In this document: positions 18,601 to 26,973 of the stretch, one piece after another
Numbering within the stretch: position 1 is the stretch's first letter
Layout of the letters: the number at the start of each line of letters is the position of its first letter
Origin: JBBDWK01 sp040902885
GTDB taxonomy: Bacteria > Acidobacteriota > Terriglobia > Bryobacterales > Bryobacteraceae
Direction of reading: 5' to 3'
DNA: 64,000 bases
Assembly: GCA_040902885.1 (NCBI GenBank)
Contig: JBBDWK010000077.1
Span: 31,585-95,584, forward strand
Notes under the pieces: model-generated
Seen by the model: only the letters and a program-made list of their open reading frames with translations
What the model was told of the DNA's origin: nothing
Database searches by the model: none
Translations under genes and position numbers: made by a program

Positions 18601-19130
18601 ACATGTATAACGTGCTGGAGAAGCTGCGATCCGGAGAGGTTCTGAACGAACGGGACCGCCAGATCCACGAACAGGGCCTGGTGTCCGTCCTGCGGCAACT
18701 GCACGACGATCTCGACCAGGTGGTTTTCGAAGCCTACGGCTGGCCCGCGGACCTGGCGCGAGACGAAATCCTTTACCGCCTGGTTGCCCTCAACGCCCAA
18801 CGGTCCGCTGAGGAGCACAGAGGCCTGATTCGCTGGGTGCGCCCCGAGTACCAGAATGCGGCGGGGAGCAGCCAGACGGCCATCGATGCCGGGGAGGCAA
18901 TCGAGATCCCCGCCGCGGCCGCAAGGCAGCAGCGTGCTCCCTGGCCGGTCACGCTCTCCGATCAGGTCCGCGCCGTCCGTGCGGCCCTGGCGGCCCAACA
19001 AGGCACCATTACTGTCGAAACTCTGGCGCGAGGATTCACTCGCGCCCGGACGGAGCGGGTCAAAGAAATCCTGAAGACCCTCGTTTCCCTAGGGCAGGCG
19101 CGCGAGGTCGAGGGCCGTTATGTAGGATAA
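15684..19130 (+). CDS. Single-chain type II (IIG/IIL, MmeI-like) restriction-modification enzyme
   Basis: A 1148-residue fusion. The N-terminal 200 residues contain a PD-(D/E)XK nuclease core (Asp78, then Glu88-Ala-Lys90 in CFVLEAKQG). A helical spacer follows, then an N6-adenine methyltransferase with motif I DPACGSG near 422 and the catalytic NPPF at 587-590. The C-terminal half (about 680-1000) is the target-recognition region, followed by a helical tail. One chain cuts and methylates, with hemimethylation protecting the host. The frame opens after a stop at 15672, and its first usable codon is TTG 15684. The gene lies 160 bp after the MNT/HEPN pair, forming a small defence islet. The recognition sequence cannot be read. 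A BREX PglX-type methylase is an alternative, but the nuclease motif argues against it. Confidence 0.85.
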   Translation: MIRPETSRDTSAGFIERWKGSAAAERANYQLYLSELCDFLRVPRPDPTVADDTRNAYVFERGVRFQNGDGTTSLGRIDLYKRGCFVLEAKQGSHRPGETQLPLLSRPDRGRRGTAVRGTPGWDEAMLAARGQAEQYAKALPLDEGWPPFIVVLDVGYSIELYSDFSRAGKTYVPFPDARCHRIFMDDLAGSRSVEVLCQLWLDPMSLDPSRRTAKITREVAARLAALAKSLESSGHSPETVAHFLMRCIFTAFAEDIRLLPEHSWTTLLRSLKNEVHKFPDLVSSLWETMNRGGFSPILREHVLRFNGGLFENVAALPVTAEQLELLIDAAEADWHDVEPAIFGTLLERALDPAERHSLGAHYTPRAYVERLVMPTIVEPLRDDWKSAQAAALTLANAGKLNEAIAEVQAFQKLLCNVRVLDPACGSGNFLYVTLEHLKRLEGEVLDTLEGLGDFQGALEETGLTVDPHQLLGLEVNPRAAAITDLVLWIGYLQWYFRTRGASSLPPEPVIAKFQNIECTDAVLAWDRKEPALDGSGKPVTQWDGRTMKIHPVTGEQVPDETARIPVYRHVGSKKPQWPEADFIVGNPPFIGNWRMRSELGDGYVEALRGTYGTVPDSAEYVMYWWDRAAELARAGKIRRFGFIATNSLRQTFNRRVVQAHLAASNPVSLVFAIPDHPWVDSSDGAAVRISMTAGEAGVQDGLLGNVVAESAGEGDGQLVELAMSSGKVQADLTIGPNVAGVGSLRANENLCCPGVKLHGAGFIVSREEAMQLGLGRIPGLEYHIREYRNGRDITDRPRGVMAIDLFGLTAADVREKFPEVFQRVFERVKPERDHNNRLSYRDNWWIFGEPRANFRPALIGLPRFISTVETAKHRFFVFLDESILPDNRLVNFALDDAYFLGVLSSQVHVTWALAAGGTLEDRPVYNKTRCFDTFPFPDCRADVRVRIRELAEALDAHRKRQQSQFPSLGMTDMYNVLEKLRSGEVLNERDRQIHEQGLVSVLRQLHDDLDQVVFEAYGWPADLARDEILYRLVALNAQRSAEEHRGLIRWVRPEYQNAAGSSQTAIDAGEAIEIPAAAARQQRAPWPVTLSDQVRAVRAALAAQQGTITVETLARGFTRARTERVKEILKTLVSLGQAREVEGRYVG

Positions 19131-19148
19131 CGGGAGGTAGCTGACAAC

Positions 19149-19535
19149 ATGAGTACACCCTACAAGCCCGACGGATACAGCACTGCCTCGCCCTACTTGA
19201 TTGTCAATGGAGCGAGCAACACCATCGAGTTCCTTAAAGCCGTGTTCGGCGCTGTCGAGCTGCGCCGCTTCCCGGACGCCGCCGGAAAACTCATGCATGC
19301 GGAGGTCCGCATGGACGACACAGTTGTGATGATCGCGGATGGTACCGACGGCTGGCCGCCCATTCCGTCGTACGTACATGTCTATGTCAGCGACGTGGAC
19401 GCGACATACAAGAGCGCGCTCGAAGCCGGCGCGGTATCGGTGCAGGAACCGGTAAAGAAGCAGGACGAAGACAAACGCGGCGGGGTCAAGGATCCGGGAG
19501 GCACCACGTGGTGGATAGCAACAAAAGTGGAGTAA
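19149..19535 (+). CDS. VOC-family (glyoxalase/PhnB-like) protein
   Basis: A 128-residue vicinal-oxygen-chelate fold protein. It shows PYLIVNGASNTIEFLKAVFG (first beta-alpha unit with the usual 'A..FY...FG' helix variant), HAEVRMDDTVVMIAD, and the second unit ending DPGGTTWWIATKVE. The PhnB/YdcJ-like subfamily normally has this 'DPFGxxWxI' ending. The metal ligands are not fully conserved (His50 is present), so catalytic activity is doubtful; many members bind small molecules or antibiotics. It starts 18 bp after the restriction-modification gene but is probably unrelated in function. The 292 bp after it contains no convincing gene. Confidence 0.8.
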   Translation: MSTPYKPDGYSTASPYLIVNGASNTIEFLKAVFGAVELRRFPDAAGKLMHAEVRMDDTVVMIADGTDGWPPIPSYVHVYVSDVDATYKSALEAGAVSVQEPVKKQDEDKRGGVKDPGGTTWWIATKVE

Positions 19536-19827
19536 GCGGCGCCACGATGGGCCGCATGCGCGGCTGGGGAAAGCTGAAGAGATTCAGAAGCGCCGTCGAC
19601 AGGGCGTTCACACCAGAAATTGATGAACAGGTGTCCCGGAGCCTCGTCTCCCTGGGGCGTAAAGAGCCCCATCTTCCCGTGCGGCGCGGATAAAGGCGGC
19701 GTTCATCACTGCCTTCTCGGATAAATCCATAAGCCCGGCGCACCGGCGCTTCCATATCGCGATTCATCAATGATAGAATCGCTCTCGCGGTCAGGCCATT
19801 CCATTCGCTCTAGAGGAGGCTCTCTCG

Positions 19828-22800
19828 ATGCCGCGGTTCATCCTCGCACTCGCGATCTCGTTCGTTGTTTTGTTCATTCCGGCCACAGCCTCCGCGCAGG
19901 CACTCTACGGTACGCTCACCGGAAACGTGTCCGATCCCAGCGGAGCGCCCATTGCCGGAGCGCAGGTTAACATCACCAACACCGGCACCAATCAGACTCG
20001 CGAAACCACGACCGGGCCGGCGGGCAACTACAGCTTCGCCAATCTGGACCCCGGCGCCTATACGGCACGCGTCACCGCAACCGGATTTCAGACGCATCAG
20101 CAGACCAACGTCGTGCTGACGGTCAACCGCATCGCCCGCGTGGATGCCCGGCTCACGGTTGGAATTGTCTCCGAAGCAATCACGGTGGCCGGGAATGTCG
20201 CGCGTCTTCAGACCGAGCAGTCCGAGGTGCGCTACGACATGGGCCGCACCGAGCTGGACAATGTGCCGGTCCCGGTGGGGCGCAACTACCAATATGCTCT
20301 GCGCACCGTTCCGGGCGTGATCATGAGTGGAGGCGGCGCAATTCGCGCCTCGAATCCCGCCGGATCCGCGACCCTGAACGTGAACGGCACCAGCCAGCAA
20401 CTGGTCAATACGCGAATCGACGGTGCCAGCACAACGAATAATTTCCACCAGCACCTGGCTGCGTACATCCCGGCCCTCGAGGCGATTGAGACCGTCGAGG
20501 TGATCACCAACAGTTTCGACGCCGATCAAGCTCTGGCGGGAGGCGCTGCCGTCAACGTTTCCATCCGCAGCGGAACCAACGATCTGCATGGGTCGGCATT
20601 TGAATACCATTCGAGCAACCGCATCAAAGCCAGGCCTTTCTTCTTTCCGGCGGATCAAAACAAGCCCAAGTTCATCTTCAATCAGTTCGGCGGCACGGCG
20701 GGGGGACCGATCAAGAAGGACAAGCTGTTTTACTTCGTCAGCTTCGAGGGAACAGCGGACCGCTCGGCGTTCTCGCGTTTCACGACCGTTCCGTCATCCG
20801 CCGCCAAACGCGGCGATCTATCCGAGACGACACGGCTCATATACGATCCCTTGACAGGCAATCCGGACGGAAGCGGCCGCCAGGCCTTCGCCGGAAATCG
20901 GATTCCCGCCTCGCGGATCAGCGGCATCTCACAGAAGTTGATTCCGCTCTGGCCGGAAGCCAACACCGCCGGCCTGGCGAACAATTACTTTGTGGCCGCG
21001 TCTTCGCCATACAACCGCCAGACCTTCGACACCAAGATCAATTGGATGGCCACGAAGAAGTTCACCACATGGGGCCGCGTGGGAATTCTGACGTGGGACT
21101 CGTTCTACCCAACCGTATTCGGCCCGGAACTAGGCGGACGCACGGTTTCGGGACAGCAATCGGGAACGGCCGATGGCAGCACCTACACCGTAACTCTTGC
21201 CGGCACGTATCTGGCAACTCCCAGCTTCATCATCGACGGCTACTTCGGTTGGACCCAGGGCAATCAAAACGTGACGCAAGAGCGCCTGGATGAAAAAGTC
21301 GGCCTCGATTTCCTTGGGATTCCCGGAACCAACGGGCCGCGGCTCATCGAAGGCGGCTGGCCCCGAATCGAAATCGACGGCTACGACACCATCGGCGTGT
21401 TCGAACCCTACATGCCATGGTTCCGCCACGATCCGAATTACGAATTCGTCACGAATCTCAACTGGACCAAGGGCACCCATAACATCCGCTTCGGACTTGA
21501 TCTGTCCCAACGCAGTATCAATCACGCGCAGCCGGAGGTGGAGGGTCAGTTTGCCGGAGGCGCGGGCGGCTTCCGGTTCATGCCCGGCGTGACCGAGCAA
21601 CTCGGCTCGGCCGTCGGAGATCGCGCCAATTCGTTCTCCGCGTTCCTGTTGGGGTATCCGCAGCGCATGGGCCGGACTCTGCAGCTTCCGGATGAATATA
21701 CACTGCGCAGTTTCCGCCATAGCTATTATGTGCGCGACCACTGGAACGTCACTCCCCGCTTGACGCTCAACTATGGCGCCCGCTGGGAATGTATTCCGTT
21801 CCCGACTCGCGCGGACCGCGGCGTTGAGTTCTACGAACCCGATACAAACCGCATGCTGCTCTGCGGTCTGGGATCCGTCCCAACCGATTGTGGCGTCACG
21901 GTTCCCAAGAATGGGCTTTCACCACGCGTGGGTCTTGCCTACCGCGCAACGGACAGCTTCGTCATCCGTGCCGGATACGGAATCACCATCGATCCTTTCG
22001 ATATCGGCCCGCGAGGACTGCGGACCAACTATCCCATCCTGATTGGGATGAATCTCGAGGGCGGCAACACCCACACGCCCGTTGGCCAATGGGCAGACGG
22101 TATTCCCGAGGTTCCTGTACCGGATCTCAGCTCGGGAATCCTCAATACCCCCACCACGGTGGTCGTACACTCCGTCCCGCAGAAAATCGAGCGTGGTTAT
22201 ATTCAGTCCTGGAATCTTACTCTTCAGAAGGAGTTCAGATACGGCTTCGTCGCCCAGGCCGGCTATGTAGCCACGCGCAGCGTTAAGAATTACGGCAATA
22301 TCGATATCAACGCCGGCCAGGTCGTCGGGGCCGGAAACAACGGCCGGCCCTTGTTCCAGCGATTCCGCAGAACCGCCGTCACCTCCGAGTACAGGCCTCT
22401 CGGGACCACGCAATACAACTCTTTGCAGGCTTCTCTCCAACGCCGGTTCAGCGAGGGCCTGCACCTGTCGCTCAGCTACACCTGGTCGAAGGCGATAGGA
22501 ATAACGGCCGATAGCCAGAGTGGAGTGCGAGTAGCGGCGCTCGACTATTTCGACCTGAACCGCACGCTCGTCAACTACGACCGCACGCACATCATGAACG
22601 CAGTTACGTCCTGGGAGCTGCCTTTCGGAAGAGGGAGGCGCTGGGGATCCCAGTCGCGCGCTGCTTCGGCCGTTCTCGGGGGATGGAAGGCAAACGGGAT
22701 TCTGACAATCATGACCGGCACTCCGATTTCCGTTACAGCCTCGGGAACTTCCTTGAATATGCCGGGCAGCACGCAGCGAGCGGATCAGGTGAAGCCCTTG

Positions 22801-23184
22801 GTCGAAACTCTTGGCGGCGGCGGTCGAGGTCAATCTTTCTTCGATCCCTTGGCTTTCAGCCCCGTTACGGCAGCCAGATTTGGAACCGCCGGGTTTAACT
22901 CCCTTCGTGGACCGGGCGCGATAAACCTGGACTTCGGCCTGTTTCGTCAGTTCACTCTGACCGAAAGATTGCGGTTTGAGTTGCGGATGGAGGCGTTCAA
23001 CTTTACAAACACGCCGCATTTTGCGAATCCAGGGACCAACGTTTCCAGCATGTCGTTCAACTCGGACGGGTCCATTCGGAGCCTGGGCGGGTTTACCGAA
23101 ATCACCGCTGTGGACGGATCGAATTTTGGGCGCGGCAATGTGGACGAGAGGACTTTTCGGATCGGCTTACGGTTTAGTTTTTGA
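19828..23184 (+). CDS. Oar-like TonB-dependent receptor with carboxypeptidase-regulatory domain
   Basis: A 1118-residue outer-membrane protein. Residues 1-25 are a signal peptide ending ASAQA. Residues about 28-110 are a CarboxypepD_reg-like Ig fold (LTGNVSDPSGAPIAGAQVNI, then GNYSFANLDPGAYTARV). A plug region follows (VTVAGN..., TLNVNGTSQQLVNTRIDGAST, VNVSIRSGTNDLHGSAFEY), and the rest is a long beta barrel ending in FRIGLRFSF with a terminal Phe, as required for BamA insertion. This architecture is greatly expanded in Solibacter-type acidobacteria and is thought to take up large sugars or other substrates using TonB energy. GAGGAGG precedes the ATG. Two secreted haem-motif genes follow, which may be linked in function. 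Confidence 0.9.
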   Translation: MPRFILALAISFVVLFIPATASAQALYGTLTGNVSDPSGAPIAGAQVNITNTGTNQTRETTTGPAGNYSFANLDPGAYTARVTATGFQTHQQTNVVLTVNRIARVDARLTVGIVSEAITVAGNVARLQTEQSEVRYDMGRTELDNVPVPVGRNYQYALRTVPGVIMSGGGAIRASNPAGSATLNVNGTSQQLVNTRIDGASTTNNFHQHLAAYIPALEAIETVEVITNSFDADQALAGGAAVNVSIRSGTNDLHGSAFEYHSSNRIKARPFFFPADQNKPKFIFNQFGGTAGGPIKKDKLFYFVSFEGTADRSAFSRFTTVPSSAAKRGDLSETTRLIYDPLTGNPDGSGRQAFAGNRIPASRISGISQKLIPLWPEANTAGLANNYFVAASSPYNRQTFDTKINWMATKKFTTWGRVGILTWDSFYPTVFGPELGGRTVSGQQSGTADGSTYTVTLAGTYLATPSFIIDGYFGWTQGNQNVTQERLDEKVGLDFLGIPGTNGPRLIEGGWPRIEIDGYDTIGVFEPYMPWFRHDPNYEFVTNLNWTKGTHNIRFGLDLSQRSINHAQPEVEGQFAGGAGGFRFMPGVTEQLGSAVGDRANSFSAFLLGYPQRMGRTLQLPDEYTLRSFRHSYYVRDHWNVTPRLTLNYGARWECIPFPTRADRGVEFYEPDTNRMLLCGLGSVPTDCGVTVPKNGLSPRVGLAYRATDSFVIRAGYGITIDPFDIGPRGLRTNYPILIGMNLEGGNTHTPVGQWADGIPEVPVPDLSSGILNTPTTVVVHSVPQKIERGYIQSWNLTLQKEFRYGFVAQAGYVATRSVKNYGNIDINAGQVVGAGNNGRPLFQRFRRTAVTSEYRPLGTTQYNSLQASLQRRFSEGLHLSLSYTWSKAIGITADSQSGVRVAALDYFDLNRTLVNYDRTHIMNAVTSWELPFGRGRRWGSQSRAASAVLGGWKANGILTIMTGTPISVTASGTSLNMPGSTQRADQVKPLVETLGGGGRGQSFFDPLAFSPVTAARFGTAGFNSLRGPGAINLDFGLFRQFTLTERLRFELRMEAFNFTNTPHFANPGTNVSSMSFNSDGSIRSLGGFTEITAVDGSNFGRGNVDERTFRIGLRFSF

Positions 23185-23188
23185 TACG

Positions 23189-23203
23189 GGGAGCTGGACT
23201 CCC
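23189..23203 (+). terminator. Weak possible terminator after the receptor gene
   Basis: GGGAG and CTCCC flank a 5-base loop directly after the receptor stop codon, followed by AGGTTGTTTT. The stem is only 5 bp, so termination would be partial at best, and read-through into the haem-protein genes is possible. Confidence 0.3.
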
Positions 23204-23267
23204 AGGTTGTTTTGCCGTATAGTTCGGACGCTATGGACTCGACCGTCAATTCCCGCGGAGGTTCCCC

Positions 23268-24584
23268 ATGCTTTGGCTCTCTCGCACGCAAGCCAAGCTC
23301 GCTGCCGTTCTGATAGCGGCCGGACCGGCGCTTCCACAAACCGCCGTCAAGCTGCCGCCGGCGGCGGCTTTGCAGGTGAATTTCGACCAGCACGTCAAAC
23401 CGATCCTCGCGAGCAAGTGCTTTGGCTGTCATGGCGCCACGCAGCAACAGTCCGGCCTTCGTCTGGACCGTCGCCAGAACGCGTTGCGCGGCGGCGATTA
23501 CGGATTGGTCATCGTGCCGGGCAAGAGCGCGGAAAGCAAGCTGATCCTCCGCCTTGTGGGCGCGGACTTCGGCTTGCAAATGCCGCCCACGGGACCGCTT
23601 TCCTCCGAGGAGATCGGCGTTTTGAGAGCCTGGATCGATCAAGGCCCGGAGTTCCCCGCTAAGGCAATTGAGGACGCCGGGCGCATATCCAAACCAACAG
23701 ACCCGAAGGTGAGCGCATTGTTGGCTGAGATCCGGAAGTCCAATCTGCCGGGCGTGCGTAAAATGGCCTCCAACGCTTCCCGTGTAAACGGACGCGACGA
23801 AAACGGAGCCACGCTCCTCATGCACGCCGCGCTCTACGGGGACGCGGACCTGCTCCGCTTCCTGCTCGAGCGCGGGGCCGATCCGAAAGCGAAGAGCGGC
23901 CGGGGCGCTACGGCATTGCACTGGGCAATCGTCGATATCGAAAAAGTTCGCCTCCTCCTCCGTCAGGGCGTGGATGTGAACGCGAAAACCACGGACGGCA
24001 GGTCGCCCTTGCTCCTAGCGGCATCGCAGCCGTCGGGGGCGGAGATCGTCGAACTGCTGCTCGAACGCGGCGCCGATCCGAAGGCCAAGGACATCGCCGG
24101 GCGGACCCCATTGATGGCCGCCGCAAGCTTCGGGAACCTCCCATCCATGAGGGCCCTAATAGCCAAAGGCGCGGAACTGAACGCCGTGACACAAGGCGGT
24201 TCCGCGGCAATCATGGATGCCGCCCGAAGCCGGAATCCCGGCGCGGTTCAACTGCTGATCGAGAGCGGCGCGGATGTAAATGTGAAGACGAAACGGAATG
24301 GAACCGCCGTAGCCGCCGCGGCCAGTTACGGAGATTCCACTATTGTGAAAATGCTGGTTGACAAGGGTGCCCGTATCGACGTCATCGACGAACGCGGTTA
24401 CTCGCCGCTGATGTATGCCGCGTACTCGGAGTCGATGCCCGTCGAAGCGGTCCGGCTGCTGCTCAGTAAAGGCGCCGACCCGAAAGTGACCGGCGAAGGC
24501 GAATCGGCTCTCAGCCTGGCGATGAAGCGCGGCGATTCCGAGATCGTAAAGTTGCTGCGGAAGGCGGAAGGAGAAGGGAAATGA
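23268..24584 (+). CDS. Secreted haem-c motif protein with ankyrin repeats
   Basis: A 438-residue protein. A signal peptide (residues 1-24) leads to a planctomycete-type cytochrome domain with haem motif CFGCH at 51-55, then GLRLDRRQNALRGGDYG and the MPPTGPLSSEEIGVLRAWIDQG end of that domain (to about 128). Residues about 145-436 form seven to eight ankyrin repeats with clear consensus pieces such as LLMHAALYGDADLLRFLLERG and TPLMAAASFGNLPSMRALIAKG. Ankyrins bind proteins, so this looks like a periplasmic haem protein with a docking platform. The GGAGG site before the ATG is good. The gene overlaps the next by four bases (ATGA), indicating a matched pair. The role is unknown. Confidence 0.85.
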   Translation: MLWLSRTQAKLAAVLIAAGPALPQTAVKLPPAAALQVNFDQHVKPILASKCFGCHGATQQQSGLRLDRRQNALRGGDYGLVIVPGKSAESKLILRLVGADFGLQMPPTGPLSSEEIGVLRAWIDQGPEFPAKAIEDAGRISKPTDPKVSALLAEIRKSNLPGVRKMASNASRVNGRDENGATLLMHAALYGDADLLRFLLERGADPKAKSGRGATALHWAIVDIEKVRLLLRQGVDVNAKTTDGRSPLLLAASQPSGAEIVELLLERGADPKAKDIAGRTPLMAAASFGNLPSMRALIAKGAELNAVTQGGSAAIMDAARSRNPGAVQLLIESGADVNVKTKRNGTAVAAAASYGDSTIVKMLVDKGARIDVIDERGYSPLMYAAYSESMPVEAVRLLLSKGADPKVTGEGESALSLAMKRGDSEIVKLLRKAEGEGK

Positions 24585-25594
24585 AAGTGGCTCAGTTCGC
24601 GATTTCGGCTTGGCTCTGCTGGTCAACCGGTGTGGTTCAGGCCGGCGAGGCGCCGAAGGCTGACGCGGCGGCAATCCGGACCGCTGTACAGAAGGCGCTC
24701 ACGCTGCTTGAGAAGACCAGTCCGCAGTTCATCAAGCGCGGCGGCTGCAACTCTTGTCACAATCAGTTTCTTCCGGCCATGGCGCAAGCCCTGGCGCGCG
24801 AGCGCGGCATCGGCGTTGGCGGGGAGATCGCGCAATTGCCGCTCGAAGCCACCGAATTCTCCGCCGAGCGGGCGTTCGAATTCGTCGTCACGGGGGGTGC
24901 TAACGGCTTGGGGTACGCGGTCTTGAACGCCGCGGCGCTGAAAAAGCCGGCCGACCAGGCGACCGATTCGTTCGTTCACTTTCTTCACGCATCCCAGGAG
25001 CCGGACGGCCGCTGGCGCACCACCGGCAACCGGCCGCCCATGACGTACGACGATTTCTTCACCACCGCCATGGCGGTTCGGACGCTTCAGCTTTACGCTC
25101 CCGAATCCATGCGCGCGGACACGCAAACCAGGATCGCCCGCGCCGCGTCCTGGCTGCGGGAAGCGAAGCCGGTCTCCAATCAGGAGAGGGTGTTCCATCT
25201 GCTGGGGCTTGCCTGGACGAAAGCGAACCGGCAGATAGTCGACACGGCTGTTCAGGGCCTGCTAGCGCAACAACGCACGGACGGAGGCTGGTCGCAGCTT
25301 CCGGACATGGAACCCGACGCATATGCGACCGGACAGGCGCTTTACGCGCTCAGCCAAGGCGGCGGCGTGCCGGCCAACCATCCCGCGTACCGGCGCAGCG
25401 TTGAGCTGCTGCTGGGGACGCAGGCAAAGGACGGCTCCTGGTACGTGAAAACGCGCTCGCTGCCGATACAGCCGTACTTCGAGAGCGGATTTCCCTACGG
25501 TCACGATCAGTGGATCTCCGCCGCTGGAACGAGCTGGGCCGCTATGGCCCTGGCGCTGGCCGTCGAGCCGCTGCAAGTTTCCCGTCACCGGTAG
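24581..25594 (+). CDS. Secreted haem-c motif protein with terpene-cyclase/prenyltransferase-like repeats
   Basis: A 337-residue protein with a signal peptide to about residue 21, then a CxxCH motif (CNSCH, 56-60) in a short helical N-domain. The rest is an alpha/alpha barrel with QW-like repeats related to squalene cyclases and prenyltransferases: QEPDGRWRTTGNRPPM near 145, RTDGGWSQLPDMEPDAYATG near 240 and AKDGSWYVKTRSLP near 290. The acidic DxDD catalytic motif of cyclases is absent, so it is probably a binding or structural barrel, not a cyclase. It overlaps the stop of the haem-ankyrin gene and should be made in equal amounts with it. The 3' end overlaps the convergent PPC gene by ten bases. 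Confidence 0.8.
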   Translation: MKVAQFAISAWLCWSTGVVQAGEAPKADAAAIRTAVQKALTLLEKTSPQFIKRGGCNSCHNQFLPAMAQALARERGIGVGGEIAQLPLEATEFSAERAFEFVVTGGANGLGYAVLNAAALKKPADQATDSFVHFLHASQEPDGRWRTTGNRPPMTYDDFFTTAMAVRTLQLYAPESMRADTQTRIARAASWLREAKPVSNQERVFHLLGLAWTKANRQIVDTAVQGLLAQQRTDGGWSQLPDMEPDAYATGQALYALSQGGGVPANHPAYRRSVELLLGTQAKDGSWYVKTRSLPIQPYFESGFPYGHDQWISAAGTSWAAMALALAVEPLQVSRHR

Positions 25595-26136
25595 GTCTTG
25601 TCATCGACGCCGCTCAGATCCACGTCATCGCCGAAGACGCCCAGCGTCAGAATGGCGAAGGTGAATACGTTGTTGCCCGGCTCGATGTGTCCGCCGAAGG
25701 CTTTGTCGCCGGTAGTCAGCGTCATGTGGGGGTGCAGTCGGCCGTCGATGACGAACCCGTTGATGCTGATGATGTCTGCGGGGGCGGTTGGATCCTTGAT
25801 GAAGATATTCTTGGAAGGGAACGTCCGGTTGCTGACAGAGTGGATATGGTAGTTCCGCACCGAGCCGATGCCGGATAGAATGACTGCGTTCCGGATCTTC
25901 TGTTCCTTGATCATCTTTTCCATGCCGGCCAGGAGGTCGGTCTGATACTTCAGGCGCAGAACGACGATCTTTTCGAATTTTCCCGAGATCGCATAGGCAT
26001 CGGGAACTTTGGAGCTGTTGGGCTTCGCGTCGTCGTGCGGGGTGGTCGGCTTGGTGATTTCCGTACGTGTTTGCTGGGCCGGCGCAAGAGCGGCCGCCAG
26101 CACGGCCAGGAGAAGAATTGGGGTCGGTCTGATCAT
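25585..26136 (-). CDS. Secreted PPC (DUF296) domain protein
   Basis: A 183-residue protein with a signal peptide (MIRPTPILLLAVLAAALAPAQ). It has a PPC/DUF296 fold: the VLRLKYQTDLLAGMEKMIKE helix, VILSGIGSVRNYHIH, and the conserved LHPHMTLTTGDKAFGGHIEP segment followed by the last strand. PPC domains form trimers and occur in plant AT-hook proteins and in bacterial cytoplasmic proteins of uncertain role. An exported version cannot be a DNA-binding protein, so here the conserved His cluster more likely binds a metal or small ligand. The gene stands alone, convergent with the haem-cyclase-like gene. Confidence 0.8.
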   Translation of the reverse strand: MIRPTPILLLAVLAAALAPAQQTRTEITKPTTPHDDAKPNSSKVPDAYAISGKFEKIVVLRLKYQTDLLAGMEKMIKEQKIRNAVILSGIGSVRNYHIHSVSNRTFPSKNIFIKDPTAPADIISINGFVIDGRLHPHMTLTTGDKAFGGHIEPGNNVFTFAILTLGVFGDDVDLSGVDDKTYR

Positions 26137-26200
26137 AATTTTCTAGCCTCGTTGGCAGATACAGATGATAGTACAGAGAAAGCTTAGGTGGGGCAGGACG

Positions 26201-26584
26201 CTACAAAGCGTAAAATTGCAATTGAGGCATTGGGAAATGCTTCCGATTGTCCGTCATGAGGGTCAGCTTGTGATGAATTGCGACGGCTGCGATGGTTGCG
26301 TCCGGAAGCGACAGGCTTTGACCTCTCCGGCTCCATTCGTATTTCAGCCTTCCCGCAAGCTCGGCAACATCCCAAGAAATTTCGAAGTAGTCGAGGCCGG
26401 CCAAAAATTCGTCCGTGAAGGACTTCTCGCGAGGCCGCATCCCGGAATAGACTTCGATCACGTTAATGGTACAGCAGGCAAGAGAGTTACCTTGCAAGGC
26501 GAGTTGGAGTAATAACTCCCGCCTTCCCTGCCGTTTATTCAGGACGTCGATAATAACCGAGGTGTCCAGGAGGTAGATGGCCAC
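26201..26584 (-). CDS. vapC: VapC-type PIN-domain toxin
   Basis: A 127-residue PIN-domain ribonuclease. Acidic active-site residues are visible: Asp in YLLDTSVIIDVL (residue 7), Glu in INVIEVYSG (about 44), Asp in LSLPDATIAA (about 94) and Asp in LTLMTDNRKHF (about 112). Length and motif order fit VapC toxins, which cut initiator tRNA or rRNA. It begins four bases after the stop of its antitoxin gene, the usual vapBC order. All four acidic residues are present, so the toxin should be functional. Confidence 0.9.
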   Translation of the reverse strand: MAIYLLDTSVIIDVLNKRQGRRELLLQLALQGNSLACCTINVIEVYSGMRPREKSFTDEFLAGLDYFEISWDVAELAGRLKYEWSRRGQSLSLPDATIAAVAIHHKLTLMTDNRKHFPMPQLQFYAL

Positions 26585-26588
26585 CCAA

Positions 26589-26855
26589 CTACCGGCCTCG
26601 CCGCCCTATATCCCGGCGCTCACCGTCCGTTCGCATCCTCGAAACCCAGGCGGCGGCGCCCCCGGCCAGTTCAGGATGATCCTCGTCCCTCCATGCCGGT
26701 TGGGGCTGACGCAAAAACCGCAGCAGACGCCGCCGCTTCAACTCTTGCCGCGCCGCGTCCGCCAGAAAGCTGCTCCGGCCCCGCCTCCCGACCAAGTTGT
26801 CGATCTCCTCGACAAGTTCCTCTGGCAAGACTACATGCGTTCGGGTCACTGCCAT
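26589..26855 (-). CDS. vapB: VapB-type ribbon-helix-helix antitoxin
   Basis: An 88-residue protein. The N-terminal 45 residues form a ribbon-helix-helix DNA-binding domain (TRTHVVLPEELVEEIDNLVG, then SSFLADAARQELKRRR). The C-terminal arm (AWRDEDHPELAGG, AAAWVSRMR) would wrap the VapC active site; the WRDEDHPEL motif is common in such antitoxins. It lies directly upstream of the toxin gene and should repress its own promoter. No operator could be identified with confidence in the 118 bp upstream. Confidence 0.88.
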   Translation of the reverse strand: MAVTRTHVVLPEELVEEIDNLVGRRGRSSFLADAARQELKRRRLLRFLRQPQPAWRDEDHPELAGGAAAWVSRMRTDGERRDIGRRGR

Positions 26856-26973
26856 GCTTCCAGCATAGCAGGGATGTGCTTTGGTACGCCCATAGCAAGT
26901 CCCACTCTCCGCCTACGCCTTCCGCCCAGGAACACCCGTTGCCAACAACGAAGAGGACCGTTTTCGGTCAAGA

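Noticed and set aside
19508..19693. 61-codon frame overlapping the end of the VOC gene
   Set aside because: It begins inside the VOC gene, has no ribosome-binding site, and shows no conserved motif.
24581..25594. Calling the QW-repeat protein a squalene-hopene cyclase
   Set aside because: It is half the usual length, is exported, has a haem motif and lacks DxDD.
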